The notes beneath the pieces are model-generated. The model ran no database searches. It saw nothing but the letters and a program-made list of their open reading frames with translations, and was not told where the DNA came from. A DNA stretch of 64,000 bases from Prostheceraeus crozeri (Eukaryota > Platyhelminthes > Polycladida > Euryleptidae). Position 1 is the first letter of the stretch, and each line of letters begins with the position of its first letter. Positions 37,644 to 46,200 of the stretch are shown in pieces. Both the position numbers and the translations under genes were made by a program. The stretch lies in contig CAJQUW010007290.1 of the NCBI GenBank assembly GCA_907163375.1, positions 62,001-126,000 on the forward strand, read 5' to 3'.

Positions 37644-40471
37644 AGGGTGCCCGCTATAATTCACGTTCAACTTGTTATGAACGTGTAGTCAACCTCTTAT
37701 TAGTAAAACAAGATGATAGCGAGGAATGGCACTACTGTGGTATTCCCAAAATCTCGCGCTTGTACACTCACTTGGGGCACTCTAAAAGAGGTGAACATTT
37801 TGTATGCGACCGCTGCATCCGCACCTTTTGGAGTAAAGATAAATTTGAAACTCACTATGAATGGTGCAAGCGAGGTAAATTACAAATGGAACGCATGCCC
37901 AAAGATAAAATATTTTCACATAGGGATAATGGTGACGAATTAAGTCCCCTGCGTGTCATTTACGCAGACATAGAATGCTACATTGATGATATCATCCACA
38001 AGCCAGCAGCCATATCCTGCTATGAAGTATGGCATGACCACTTTAGGAATAGACAAAACAAAATGCATACTTGGCAAGGTGAAGATTGTATTTCAAAATT
38101 TCTAGAATTTCTCGATAAAGCTGCTAAATTTCAACAATCATATGATTCCCAATTGCAGCGTAAGTCACTACATATGTCAGATGAAGACAAACAAAAATTT
38201 GAAAGTTGCACATCCTGTCCTAAATGTCATAAAACGTTTGATGACGATAAAATTAAGAAAGTGCGTGATCATGATCACATCACTGGTAAATTTAGAAACG
38301 CACTCTGCTCCAAATGTAACTTTTCACTTAGGTTGAGACGTCGTGTACTACCCGTCATTTTTCATAACTTTAAGGGCTATGACAGTCATATGCTCATAAA
38401 AGGAGGGTTGAGCCAGATGAAATCGTGGCAGTTCAATGTTATAGCACAAACGAGAGAAAAATTCATGGCAATGACAGCAAAAGTACCAGTAGATAAAACT
38501 AAAGAAAATAAGACAGTCTTCTTCGAAATAAAAATTTTAGATTCATTTCAATTCATGTCAGCGTCACTAGCTTCTCTCGTTCGTAATCTCAAGTTTCTTC
38601 CCCATAGTCAAACTTTGAAGAAACACTATCCAAACTTAACGGATGAAATAATCACTCGCAAAGGAGTCTTTCCTTATGCGTATTTTAGCTCAATGTCTAA
38701 ACTAAATGAAACAACCCTTCCTTCCATTGACAAATTCAAAAACGATTTGACGGGTGAATATTGTCCAGTAGAGGACTATGAACATGCTCAAGAGGCATGG
38801 TTAAAATTTGATTGTAAAACGTTTGGCGATTATATGATCGCTTACTTAGAATTAGATGTCATTTTGCTGGCTGATGTCTTTCAGGAATTTCGACGAGTGG
38901 CATTAGAAGAAGACAAATTAGATTCTGTCCACTTTGTCAGTCTACCAGCCATGTCCTTTAAATCAGCCTTTAAAATGACTGGTGAGACCATTCATCTCTT
39001 ACAAGACCCGGAGATGTATAATATATTTGAGCGCGGAATACGCGGTGGTCTCACATTTGTAAATAAACATCATATAAAATCTGAAACAGTAGGTGATGAT
39101 CATATCCACCTAAAGTACTATGACCAAAATAATTTATATGGCAGTTCACTGTCTAAACCACTACCTCATTCCGAGTTTAGTTGGTTAAATCAAGATGAGC
39201 TTGAGTATTACTCCAACCCTTCAAACATACTGAAGATTCCAGATGAAGGTGATTGGGGATATTATTTTGAAGTGGATTTGATTTATCCAAATAGCATTAA
39301 AAATAAAACTGCTGATTTCCCACTCGCACCTGAATCTGGTGAAGTGACTGAAGATATGTTTTCACCATTCATGTCACAATTTCATAATAACTTAACAGAG
39401 TGTGGACAGCCAAGGTATAAACCATGCCGCAAACTTTTACTCACCCAATATGATAAGAAAAATTATCTCGTACACTTCTGCATATTAAAATTCTATTTAG
39501 AAATGGGCATGCTTCTAAAGTCAGTTCACCGCATTATCAAATTTAGACAGAAAGCCTTCCTCAAACCCTACATAGATAGTAACAGTCAAAAACGTGCACT
39601 CGCCCAAAATAATTTTGAAAAGGATTTTTATAAATATAAGAATAACAGTCTATTCGGAAAGACCATGGAGGATGTTAGAAAACGTATGAATTACAAACTA
39701 GTCGTTGATGAACAAAAATATCACAAATTGACCTCATCACCTCTTTTCATTGATAGAGACATCATCGATGAGGATCTTGTAGGTGTTAAAATGATTAAAT
39801 CAGAAGTTGAGTTGTGCAAACCCATCTATATTGGGCAAGCCGTTTTAGATTATTCCAAGCTTGAAATGTATCAACTCTTCTACAAAATATTAAAACCATG
39901 CCCTCTCGTAAAAGAGGTTCGCTTGCTGGGTGGTGATACAGATAGTTTCTTTTTAGGAATTACCACTCAAAAAGATTTAAATTTTAATGAAGTAGGCAAG
40001 TCATTAGAAAAATATTTCGACACATCTAACTACAATCCCACTCATCCACTCTATTCCATACAGAATAAAGCCAAACTTGGTTGTTTTAAGGATGAAACAG
40101 CAGGAAAGGAAATAGATGAAATGATTCTCCTCCGTCCTAAAATGTATTCCATGAAATTAAAAGAATGTGCAGATAGTATTAAGCGTGCTAAAGGTATATC
40201 AAAATCCATTGTTCATAAAATGAAACATCGCTCCTATAAGAAGGCCTATAAAAATAAAACTATAACGTTTGTCAATATGACAATCTTAAAATCTCAAGTT
40301 CATACTGTGAAAACGTACACGTTCAAGAAACGAGCACTTTCAGCATGGGAGGATAAGAGGTGTTGGATAGGACATAACACATCTCTTCCACATGGACATC
40401 CTGACACAAACATACCTCCACCCAAAAGAATAAAACTCACGCTACCACATTCAGGAGATGTATTGACATAA
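37628..40471 (+). CDS. Protein-primed family B DNA polymerase
   Basis: The 947-codon frame opens at a GTG only because of the frameshift above, so this is not a natural start. It synthesises DNA, in related elements from a protein primer. Visible motifs: zinc-like C60/C63..H76/C80; Exo I YADIEC (D114, E116); Exo II HNFKGYDSH (D252); Exo III YLELDVILLADVF (D410); Pol A YDQNNLYG (D499); Pol B KNNSLFGKT (K671-T679); Pol C GGDTDSFF (D770, D772); and a thumb-region RPKMYSMK. All expected catalytic acidic residues are present. Between Exo I and II lies CPKC..RDHDHITGKFR..CSKCN (198-231), an endonuclease VII-like zinc/HNH module. The length fits polinton/adintovirus-type PolB. A poly(A) signal follows at 40630. 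Confidence 0.93.
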   Translation: MGEGLKGARYNSRSTCYERVVNLLLVKQDDSEEWHYCGIPKISRLYTHLGHSKRGEHFVCDRCIRTFWSKDKFETHYEWCKRGKLQMERMPKDKIFSHRDNGDELSPLRVIYADIECYIDDIIHKPAAISCYEVWHDHFRNRQNKMHTWQGEDCISKFLEFLDKAAKFQQSYDSQLQRKSLHMSDEDKQKFESCTSCPKCHKTFDDDKIKKVRDHDHITGKFRNALCSKCNFSLRLRRRVLPVIFHNFKGYDSHMLIKGGLSQMKSWQFNVIAQTREKFMAMTAKVPVDKTKENKTVFFEIKILDSFQFMSASLASLVRNLKFLPHSQTLKKHYPNLTDEIITRKGVFPYAYFSSMSKLNETTLPSIDKFKNDLTGEYCPVEDYEHAQEAWLKFDCKTFGDYMIAYLELDVILLADVFQEFRRVALEEDKLDSVHFVSLPAMSFKSAFKMTGETIHLLQDPEMYNIFERGIRGGLTFVNKHHIKSETVGDDHIHLKYYDQNNLYGSSLSKPLPHSEFSWLNQDELEYYSNPSNILKIPDEGDWGYYFEVDLIYPNSIKNKTADFPLAPESGEVTEDMFSPFMSQFHNNLTECGQPRYKPCRKLLLTQYDKKNYLVHFCILKFYLEMGMLLKSVHRIIKFRQKAFLKPYIDSNSQKRALAQNNFEKDFYKYKNNSLFGKTMEDVRKRMNYKLVVDEQKYHKLTSSPLFIDRDIIDEDLVGVKMIKSEVELCKPIYIGQAVLDYSKLEMYQLFYKILKPCPLVKEVRLLGGDTDSFFLGITTQKDLNFNEVGKSLEKYFDTSNYNPTHPLYSIQNKAKLGCFKDETAGKEIDEMILLRPKMYSMKLKECADSIKRAKGISKSIVHKMKHRSYKKAYKNKTITFVNMTILKSQVHTVKTYTFKKRALSAWEDKRCWIGHNTSLPHGHPDTNIPPPKRIKLTLPHSGDVLT

Positions 40472-40621
40472 TCAACTTTAACTCAGTATTTTGATGTTGC
40501 TTTTTGTAGATATACATGGTTGTTTTATGTATCGCATGAGATCGTTTCTTCCTTGTGAATATATGCCTACAGTCAGCCCATTCCCCCTATATCTGTGAAA
40601 AGACTTTTTCATATACATATT

Positions 40622-40635
40622 TTTATTTCAATAAA
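40622..40635. terminator. Overlapping bidirectional poly(A) signals
   Basis: Plus-strand AATAAA at 40630-40635 serves the polymerase gene. TTTATT at 40622-40627 is AATAAA on the minus strand and serves the convergent gene ending at 40651. The two signals lie within 14 bp, a compact virus-like arrangement. Confidence 0.7.
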
Positions 40636-40650
40636 CATATCACAATGACT

Positions 40651-42169
40651 TCACTTTGTTTTCCGAAACACTAAAGTTACGAGGGATTTAGTATCTTTCA
40701 CATGGATGCACTCTTGTAAACCATTGGTAATTTTGATAGTAATAGAGGGTATAGTTTGTTTGACGACGGGATGATAGAAAATAGATTCAAACATCTTCTC
40801 GACTATTCCATATGAAGCGTCTTTATCATGAATGAAATCACGTAAAATGTATTCTTTTTTCTCACCAACAGAAATAGGTAAAATCAAATCACTTTGAATG
40901 TAAAGGTGCTGTTCATGTTTATCAAGTGTCATTGGTGTTTCTATACCAATCGTATGCGCAGCAGCAAACACAGTTTGTAGCATTGAAAAACCAAAGAGTT
41001 TTTTCAAATTTTACTCAATTGACATTGAATGTCATCGCCCAGTTTCAGAACAACGCGTTGATTTTCAATTGAAAACGAAATGTGGTGTGTCTTTACATCA
41101 TATTTACTTTTCATCACATGTTTCAACTTCTGTTGTATATAAGGATTTACTACATGAATGAAGCTTTCAACTGTATGATATAGACGCGGCATTATATTGA
41201 TAGCAACTTTACATTCTTGATAAGACTGGTAAATTTTCTTGATGCGATCACCATAGATGTCCACCCACCATTCATCATTAACTGAATCAGCTTTAGTGTG
41301 ATATTCATGAGAACCATACACCACACCGCTTCCAATAATAGGTGTATAATGTCTTATAAAATGACGCAAGGTTGGAGAGAAATAAACTGTAAGCTTGTCA
41401 TTATATTTCTGAATAACCAACTTATCCTTGTCCGCCATAATTTTCTCTCCATACTTTTTACCCACAGTCTCATTCCATCGTTTTATTAACTCAATAAGTG
41501 ATAAAGGTTGAACACCACGCTGTTTCAAAATGATGCGTTCTTCACATTCTACAACATCTTCATCAAATATTTTAAATTTATAATGAAATTTGTTGATTCG
41601 ATTTGAATAAACTTTTTTAACATTTGCAGTAGCAATTGACGTTAGATGTAGTCCATGCCCAAAACCGAGATGTGGATAGAATTCATTATCAACCTCAGTG
41701 TAAGACCTTTAGTAAAAGAATGAAAGCGAAGGAACTGTCTCCCATTCCAATGATAGATAGTAAACTCATAAACTTTCTGATCCTCATTCTTCATGATGGA
41801 AGTATTGCCACTATTGAATGCCTTAATAATTTTTTCATTCCCAAATGGACCATAATAATCTGATTTTATCTGAATCCATTCATAGTTCTACTTTCCATCT
41901 GGCGCTAAATTGTATGGAAACTGGAATGTATTATTCAATGTTATTCCATCATGGATGCGAGGAGTCAATATCATTTCTTCCACATCATTCACATTCTGAA
42001 TATTGCTATCATAGCAAATGCTGGAAACACCTACTTCCCATTCACCTTCTAGATGTAGTGAGCGATTTAATTCTACTCGAAAGGCTGATGGTTTGTTATT
42101 AGGAAATTTATTCATAGAAGCATTAGTGGGTAAGTAAATTAAAAACGAATCTCTATTTTCACTTTCCAT
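40651..42169 (-). pseudogene. 'GEWEVG' family protein, copy A (broken)
   Basis: Start ATG at 42169. Domain 1 has FLIYLPTNAS..FPNN..F and LEGEWEVG. It meets an in-frame TAG at 41888-41890 and stays open to 41642. The reading then shifts frame near 41.70 kb into a segment with LGFGHG. Further on is domain 2 (41528-41004) with WWVDIYGDRIKK, MPRLYHTVESFIHVVN and an LFGF end, and a second shift falls in a T/A run at 41004-41010. Domain 3 (41007-40651) has HLYIQSDLILP..VG and VTLVFRK. The same three domains in the same order make up copy B. I recall such proteins, unnamed, beside PolB in arthropod and cnidarian genomes. A structural (capsid-like) role is a guess. Indels in homopolymers could be sequencing errors; the TAG is harder to dismiss. 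Confidence 0.6.
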
Positions 42170-42208
42170 ATTATTCACATTGGAAAAACATATTAGCATA
42201 CTTTTGCA

Positions 42209-43612
42209 TTAACTCTTCATTCGGAAATGGAGTGTGATACTTGTTACAGCATCTTTATGAAAAGTAATCAACGCACCAGGATCGTCATCAATTGCAATAT
42301 CAATTTGTGGGATGTAGTTTGATTTCAGCTTTGTATAATGCACTTTCTTGAAAGTATGCTCAGATAAAATACTGCAGCTTTTTGGCTGGTATGGTATCAT
42401 TGTTAGCAATGGAGCTTCAACATCTCCCACACGTACATCTTCACCAATATTGGAATATATCTGAAAATAGTTGATACGACGCGATAGTGACATGTCTGCG
42501 CTAGCTGTGGCTACAGTACCACTTTAAAAGATATTTTGATCAAAACCCAAATTGTCCATTAGAGTTTTATCCATAATTAGTTCAATATCTTTCCCACTTA
42601 TAGTGACAGACAAAGCACCTTCTTTTTCAGAAAATGAAATATGTTGGTCATTAATCACTTCATTCAAATAATCTACAACCAATTTAACTGAAGTAATAAT
42701 GCGAGGCATCAACACTCTTGTTTCATGTAATACACCACCTAAAGGCTCTATACGCTTTCTGTATAAAGATACGGTCCATTCTGTATCAAATTGATTTGAC
42801 CTTTCACATGGCAAATGTTGCATATCAAATTTTCCATGAACAGCTGCAGAACGATGGCGTAAGAACTGATGAAAATCTTTTGAACAAACTAATACTAGAT
42901 CATCATCATTTAATTTACTTATTGCAATATGATTAGATGATTTGATATAAGTCAATGTTGCCACTTGTTTACCATCAACTCGAAGGAGATAATTAAATTT
43001 CTTCAATAATGTTTCAGGAGTCATGCTTGTCTTTCTTGGCTTAATCACAATCTTCTTCACCAACGTCTTCTCATTTTTTGGAATAAGATCTACATAATAA
43101 GCTTCTTCTCGATATATTTACTGTTTATGACCACCTGGGTGGTAATTAGCGTTACAGTTATCATAGCTTGTCAAGGTGCTGGTGAGGTAACCTAAATCAT
43201 TTCTTAAACTGGAACTCAAAGCAACATTCCAATCTTTATCAACTACATGATGTACATAATTGTGATCACCATTGTGCGGAGTAAATTGGACAATGTGTTT
43301 ACACTCTTTATTCAGGAAATCATATACGAATTTCTGACATGATGCAAGATCTTTCTTCGGCCATTGTGGAATGTACACTCGACAGCCCTTTTCACATTGG
43401 TAAGCAGCTGTGCGTCTCATATTAATAGTCATCACCTCATGATCAAAAGTATAGACACAGTTACTGTGAACAAGTTGTGTGAACCCTACTTCCCACTCTC
43501 CATTCAGCTGTTGTATGTTATCAATGGGAGTAGAAAAGATAGCGGCTCGATTACTAGCAAATCTATTTGTTGCTGCATTTCTAAGCAAAATATGGTAAAA
43601 CGACATTTTCAT
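42209..43612 (-). pseudogene. 'GEWEVG' family protein, copy B (two in-frame TAA)
   Basis: One continuous 468-codon frame runs from the ATG at 43612 (MKMSFYHILL) to TAA at 42209. It is interrupted by TAA at 43118-43120 and TAA at 42524-42526, with no frameshift. Domain 1 (164 aa) has NAATNRFASN, LNGEWEVGFTQL and RNDLGYL. Domain 2 (about 197 aa) has FDTEWTVSLYRKR, MPRIITSVKLVVDYLN and LMDNLGF. Domain 3 (94 aa, own ATG at 42493) has YFQIYSN, VGDVEAPLL, IDIAIDDDPGALITFHKD and ITLHFR. Domain order parallels copy A, its 40-bp neighbour, so they are tandem paralogues. The pieces may be separate proteins, but domain 2 lacks an ATG next to its start (the first is inside, at TSMTPE). That favours a broken single gene. 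Confidence 0.6.
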
Positions 43613-43650
43613 ATTCTATTGATCTATATATTACCAATTTGCATAACATC

Positions 43651-44046
43651 ATGAAGACTTGGATTTTGGATTCTCAACAATACATCAAAGTTGATCGCAA
43701 TGGAAACGTTCATTTCAAAAATTCTCATGGAAATACATCGAGAGGAATTACATTGACATGGCGGCAATTTTTTAATCTCAATGACATCATGAGAGATTTG
43801 GAATATTTTGAAACGCTAAAATTCATCTCTTTGGGTAATCAAGCTTGGCTTCAACATTACAGAAATGAAATTCAAATCTGTCATTCTGATTCCTCAATCT
43901 ATTTTTCATTTCGCAAATACAATTGGGAAAATATAAAAGATGGATACATCGCTCCATTATGTCATTTATTCGTCGAGAGTTCATCGCTTTGCTATGCAAA
44001 TCTTAATCAGACACCACCTTCAACACAATGTCCCGCTCCTTCATGA
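43651..44046 (+). CDS. PC4-like ssDNA-binding/coactivator protein, copy 1 (putative)
   Basis: 131 aa from the ATG at 43651 to TGA at 44044. The N-terminal half follows the pattern of the PC4 (positive cofactor 4) C-terminal domain: beta-rich WILDSQQYIKVD..GNVHFKN, then SRGITLTWRQFFNLNDIMRDLE, resembling the GIsLt..qw..L helix of PC4. The second half (LGNQAWLQH, YIAPLCHLFV) is shared with the damaged copy at 44043. PC4 binds single-stranded DNA and helps RNA polymerase II initiation; whether this protein does so is inference. It diverges from gene B with only 38 bp between their ATGs, containing TATATATT. The family assignment rests on pattern recall. Confidence 0.5.
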   Translation: MKTWILDSQQYIKVDRNGNVHFKNSHGNTSRGITLTWRQFFNLNDIMRDLEYFETLKFISLGNQAWLQHYRNEIQICHSDSSIYFSFRKYNWENIKDGYIAPLCHLFVESSSLCYANLNQTPPSTQCPAPS

Positions 44047-44368
44047 AGAGTTGGAGATTAGATTCCCTACAACATGTTGAGATTGATTATGATCAAAACG
44101 TTTATTTCAAAGACTATGCTGGAAATATGAGAAGAGAATTTGCTTTATCATATCGACATTTTCAGTGCCTAAATCATATCATGAAGGACTTGAAATAGTT
44201 CTATATGAAAAGACATTCACGCATAGGAAATCGCATATGGTTGCGACTTAAAAAGGCAACGAATACAAATCTATCATTTCCAACTTTCTATATGGTTCAC
44301 ATTTCATGAAGGTAGTTGGGAAAAGTAGAAAAGGAAGATACATCGCTCTATTTACTCATTTCTTCATC
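44043..44368 (+). pseudogene. PC4-like protein, copy 2 (TAG and frameshift)
   Basis: The ATG at 44043 (MKSWRLDS, aligned with MKTWILDS of copy 1) overlaps the TGA of copy 1. An alternative ATG is at 44028. Similarity to copy 1 runs through YFKDYAGNM, FALSYRHFQCLNHIMKDL. A TAG at 44196-44198 then replaces a codon that is TAT (Tyr) in copy 1. Beyond it the frame still matches (IGNRIWLRL) before a frame change leads into RYIALFTHFFI, the counterpart of copy 1's C-terminus. That segment runs without a stop into the TBP-like ORF. It is a tandem duplicate, damaged or recoded. Confidence 0.55.
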
Positions 44369-44915
44369 ATGAGACGTCATCGTTACACCATCGTCAACAT
44401 TCTCCGCCACATCAGACTCTATGCCAAAAACCATTTTGCAACATTACATCAACAAATTCCAAACAGCACGTATTATCCGGGTCGACCGCAAATGTTAGTG
44501 GTGAAGATGAGCAATTTACGGAACCTTCAACTCTTTTTCAAACGGGACGGTACAAATTCTCGGCGCCCTTTCTCATTCATCGGCGTGGTTAATGCGCTTA
44601 GAACTGCAGAAGCTACTACGTCGGATATGGAAGAGGGAGAAGTGTGTGATGTCGAATCTGACTGTGAACAATATGGTGATCTCTACTCAATTGAGTGAAA
44701 ATGTATCGTTTTCGAAGATTCATAGCAGCAGCTGCAGTTCGTGTTATGAGCCAGAACTTTTTCCTGCAAGTCTCATTAATCGCTGGAATCCTGTACATAT
44801 TGCAATCTTTCACAACAGTAAAGTTATCATTACTGGACTGAAATCAGAAGTGCAAGCAGATACAATCCTAGACCATTTAATCGAATATGTACATACCCAG
44901 CGGATTGCGAAATGA
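44369..44915 (+). pseudogene. TATA-binding-protein-like protein, one-base frame break
   Basis: Two overlapping frames together span both halves of a TBP core. Frame one (ATG 44369) matches the first repeat: an N-I start, then YYPGRPQMLVVKM and LRNLQLFF in place of TBP's Y-N-P-R-F..-I-R..P...L-I-F. Similarity then continues in the next frame from the T-run at 44534-44538 (SNGTVQILGALS, like the S-S-G-K..T-G-A segment). The second repeat follows, with VNNMVIS, CYEPELFP, LINRWNP, IAIFHNSKVIITG. YEPELFP and F..SGK..TG are hallmark TBP segments. A TBP core binds the TATA minor groove and recruits general factors. The length (about 180 codons) equals a TBP core without an N-terminal extension. The break may be a sequencing error in T5, a mutation or +1 recoding. 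Ends TGA at 44913. Confidence 0.72.
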
Positions 44916-44923
44916 AAACAATT

Positions 44924-44929
44924 TTTATT
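44924..44929 (-). terminator. Minus-strand poly(A) signal of the protease gene
   Basis: TTTATT on the plus strand reads AATAAA on the minus strand, about 40 bp past the protease stop at 44967. It lies in the 51-bp gap between the convergent TBP-like and protease ORFs. Confidence 0.55.
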
Positions 44930-44966
44930 CCAATATGATGATGTTATATTTCAAATCATTATAGAA

Positions 44967-45407
44967 CTAACAAATCATCTTTTCATTAGAAGATGGGTTA
45001 CATGAAAACTTTTGAATAACAGATTTAAATCGACGTACATGCAAACGTTTTAAGATGAAGTACAGTAGAAAAGCATCACACGTTGATGAAAGTGGATGTT
45101 GTAGTATGCGTTCATTTCGCTGATATTGACGCGTATGTTTTCTCAACCACTGCTGTGTTGGTATATTTGGAGGTTGAGCAAGAGAGTCAAATAGTTCACC
45201 ATGTCGGTCTTCTCCAATAAAGATCGCTTTCCAATGCTCACCGCCTAAATTCTGCGAATGAGTGTTTAGCACAATAAAGATGGGATAGTGATTTACTGCA
45301 GGTGGTAAGGTATCGAGCGAATAGACATTATCGAAAGCTTTCAACGTCGCTTCGTCTGCATTACGCTGTACTTTAGTTTTAATATCGTCATCAGTCAACT
45401 AACTCAT
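44967..45407 (-). CDS. Adenain-type cysteine protease
   Basis: The main frame is 45398-44967 (143 codons). Counting from its first codon, the catalytic set of the adenovirus protease family is in place: His55 in GGEHWKAIF, Asp71 in GELFDSLAQPP, Gln100 in ILQHPLSS and Cys107 in SSTCDAFLLYF. Gln-Cys spacing is seven, as in adenain. FDNVYSLDTLP near the N-terminus is also typical. In adenoviruses, polintons and adintoviruses this enzyme matures virion proteins. The frame begins at TTG. The nearest upstream ATG (45405-45407) is separated from it by AGT and an in-frame TAG (45399-45401). Either the TAG is a mutation, it is read through, or an upstream exon is spliced in (ATTCTTCAG-like acceptor near 45.42 kb). 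It ends in TAG. Confidence 0.82.
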
Positions 45408-45419
45408 TAACGATTATAC

Positions 45420-46200
45420 TGAAGAATCACGTCACGATACTTAGTTATTTTTATTCTAATGTTTTTATTCATATATATTATTTTATATTTCTACTTTGTG
45501 CTATTTGTTTCTTTAGATCTTATCTTATATTTTATACTTCTATATACAATATTGTGTCTTATCTATTTATATTATATTTATATTCATATATCTCTAGATT
45601 TTTCTTTATTTTTATAATTTTCTTGATTTTTTATTCTTTTATTATTTTTTTATTATATCTATTTTTTTATAATTTCATCTTATCTAACCTACACTTTATT
45701 TCTTTTAAAGTCTAGTTTTCTTTATTCAACTACTTTTTTTTCATTTATCTTTATCTTTTTTTCTTTTTTATTATTATAGCTCGTTCTTCCCTTTTTTATC
45801 TTTTATATTTTTTTATTATCGTTTATATTTATTCCTTACATCTATTGAGTTTTATCATTCATTGAATATTTTATAATTTATAATATTTACTTTTTTCTAT
45901 TTTTACTTTTATTTGTTATTATTTTTTTTAATTAAATTTTTATTAATTGTATTTTTATCCATTATTTTTTTTTTTATCTCCCTATTTTATTTTATCTATT
46001 TTTAATTCTACTATTTATCAATCTAATTTATAAATTAGAACCATTTCTTTTATATATAACTGCTATATTTCTATTTTAAGGTTAATTTTTATAATAAGTT
46101 TATATACATTATAACATTTATTTTTCCTATCATCTATATTCTTTTTTTTTTATATATTTTTTTATTTATTTTTTATTATTTTTATTATTTATTATTATTA
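45420..46200. other. T-rich, nearly G-free low-complexity tract
   Basis: Long runs of TTTATT, TTTTTT and ATATA; almost no G on the plus strand. No gene. It starts where the virus-like element's last gene ends, so the element's right terminus is probably hidden or lost here. Confidence 0.8.

Noticed and set aside
40651..43612. Treating each short minus-strand frame (118, 174, 103, 94, 179, 164 codons) as a separate gene
   Set aside because: Several open at TTG rather than ATG, and domain order is the same in two tandem copies, so they are better read as pieces of two broken genes. Separate translation of some pieces is not excluded.
33249..45407. Global reassignment of TAA/TAG to Gln in the element
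   Set aside because: The 947-codon PolB frame and the 411-codon zinc-finger/coiled-coil frame contain no in-frame TAA or TAG, which a fully recoded genome would be expected to use. Decay or local readthrough is simpler.
32200..45420. Retrovirus-like integrase or packaging ATPase expected of a polinton
   Set aside because: No DDE/HHCC integrase motif and no Walker A (GxxxxGKS/T) ORF was seen in any substantial frame; I therefore do not call it a complete polinton.
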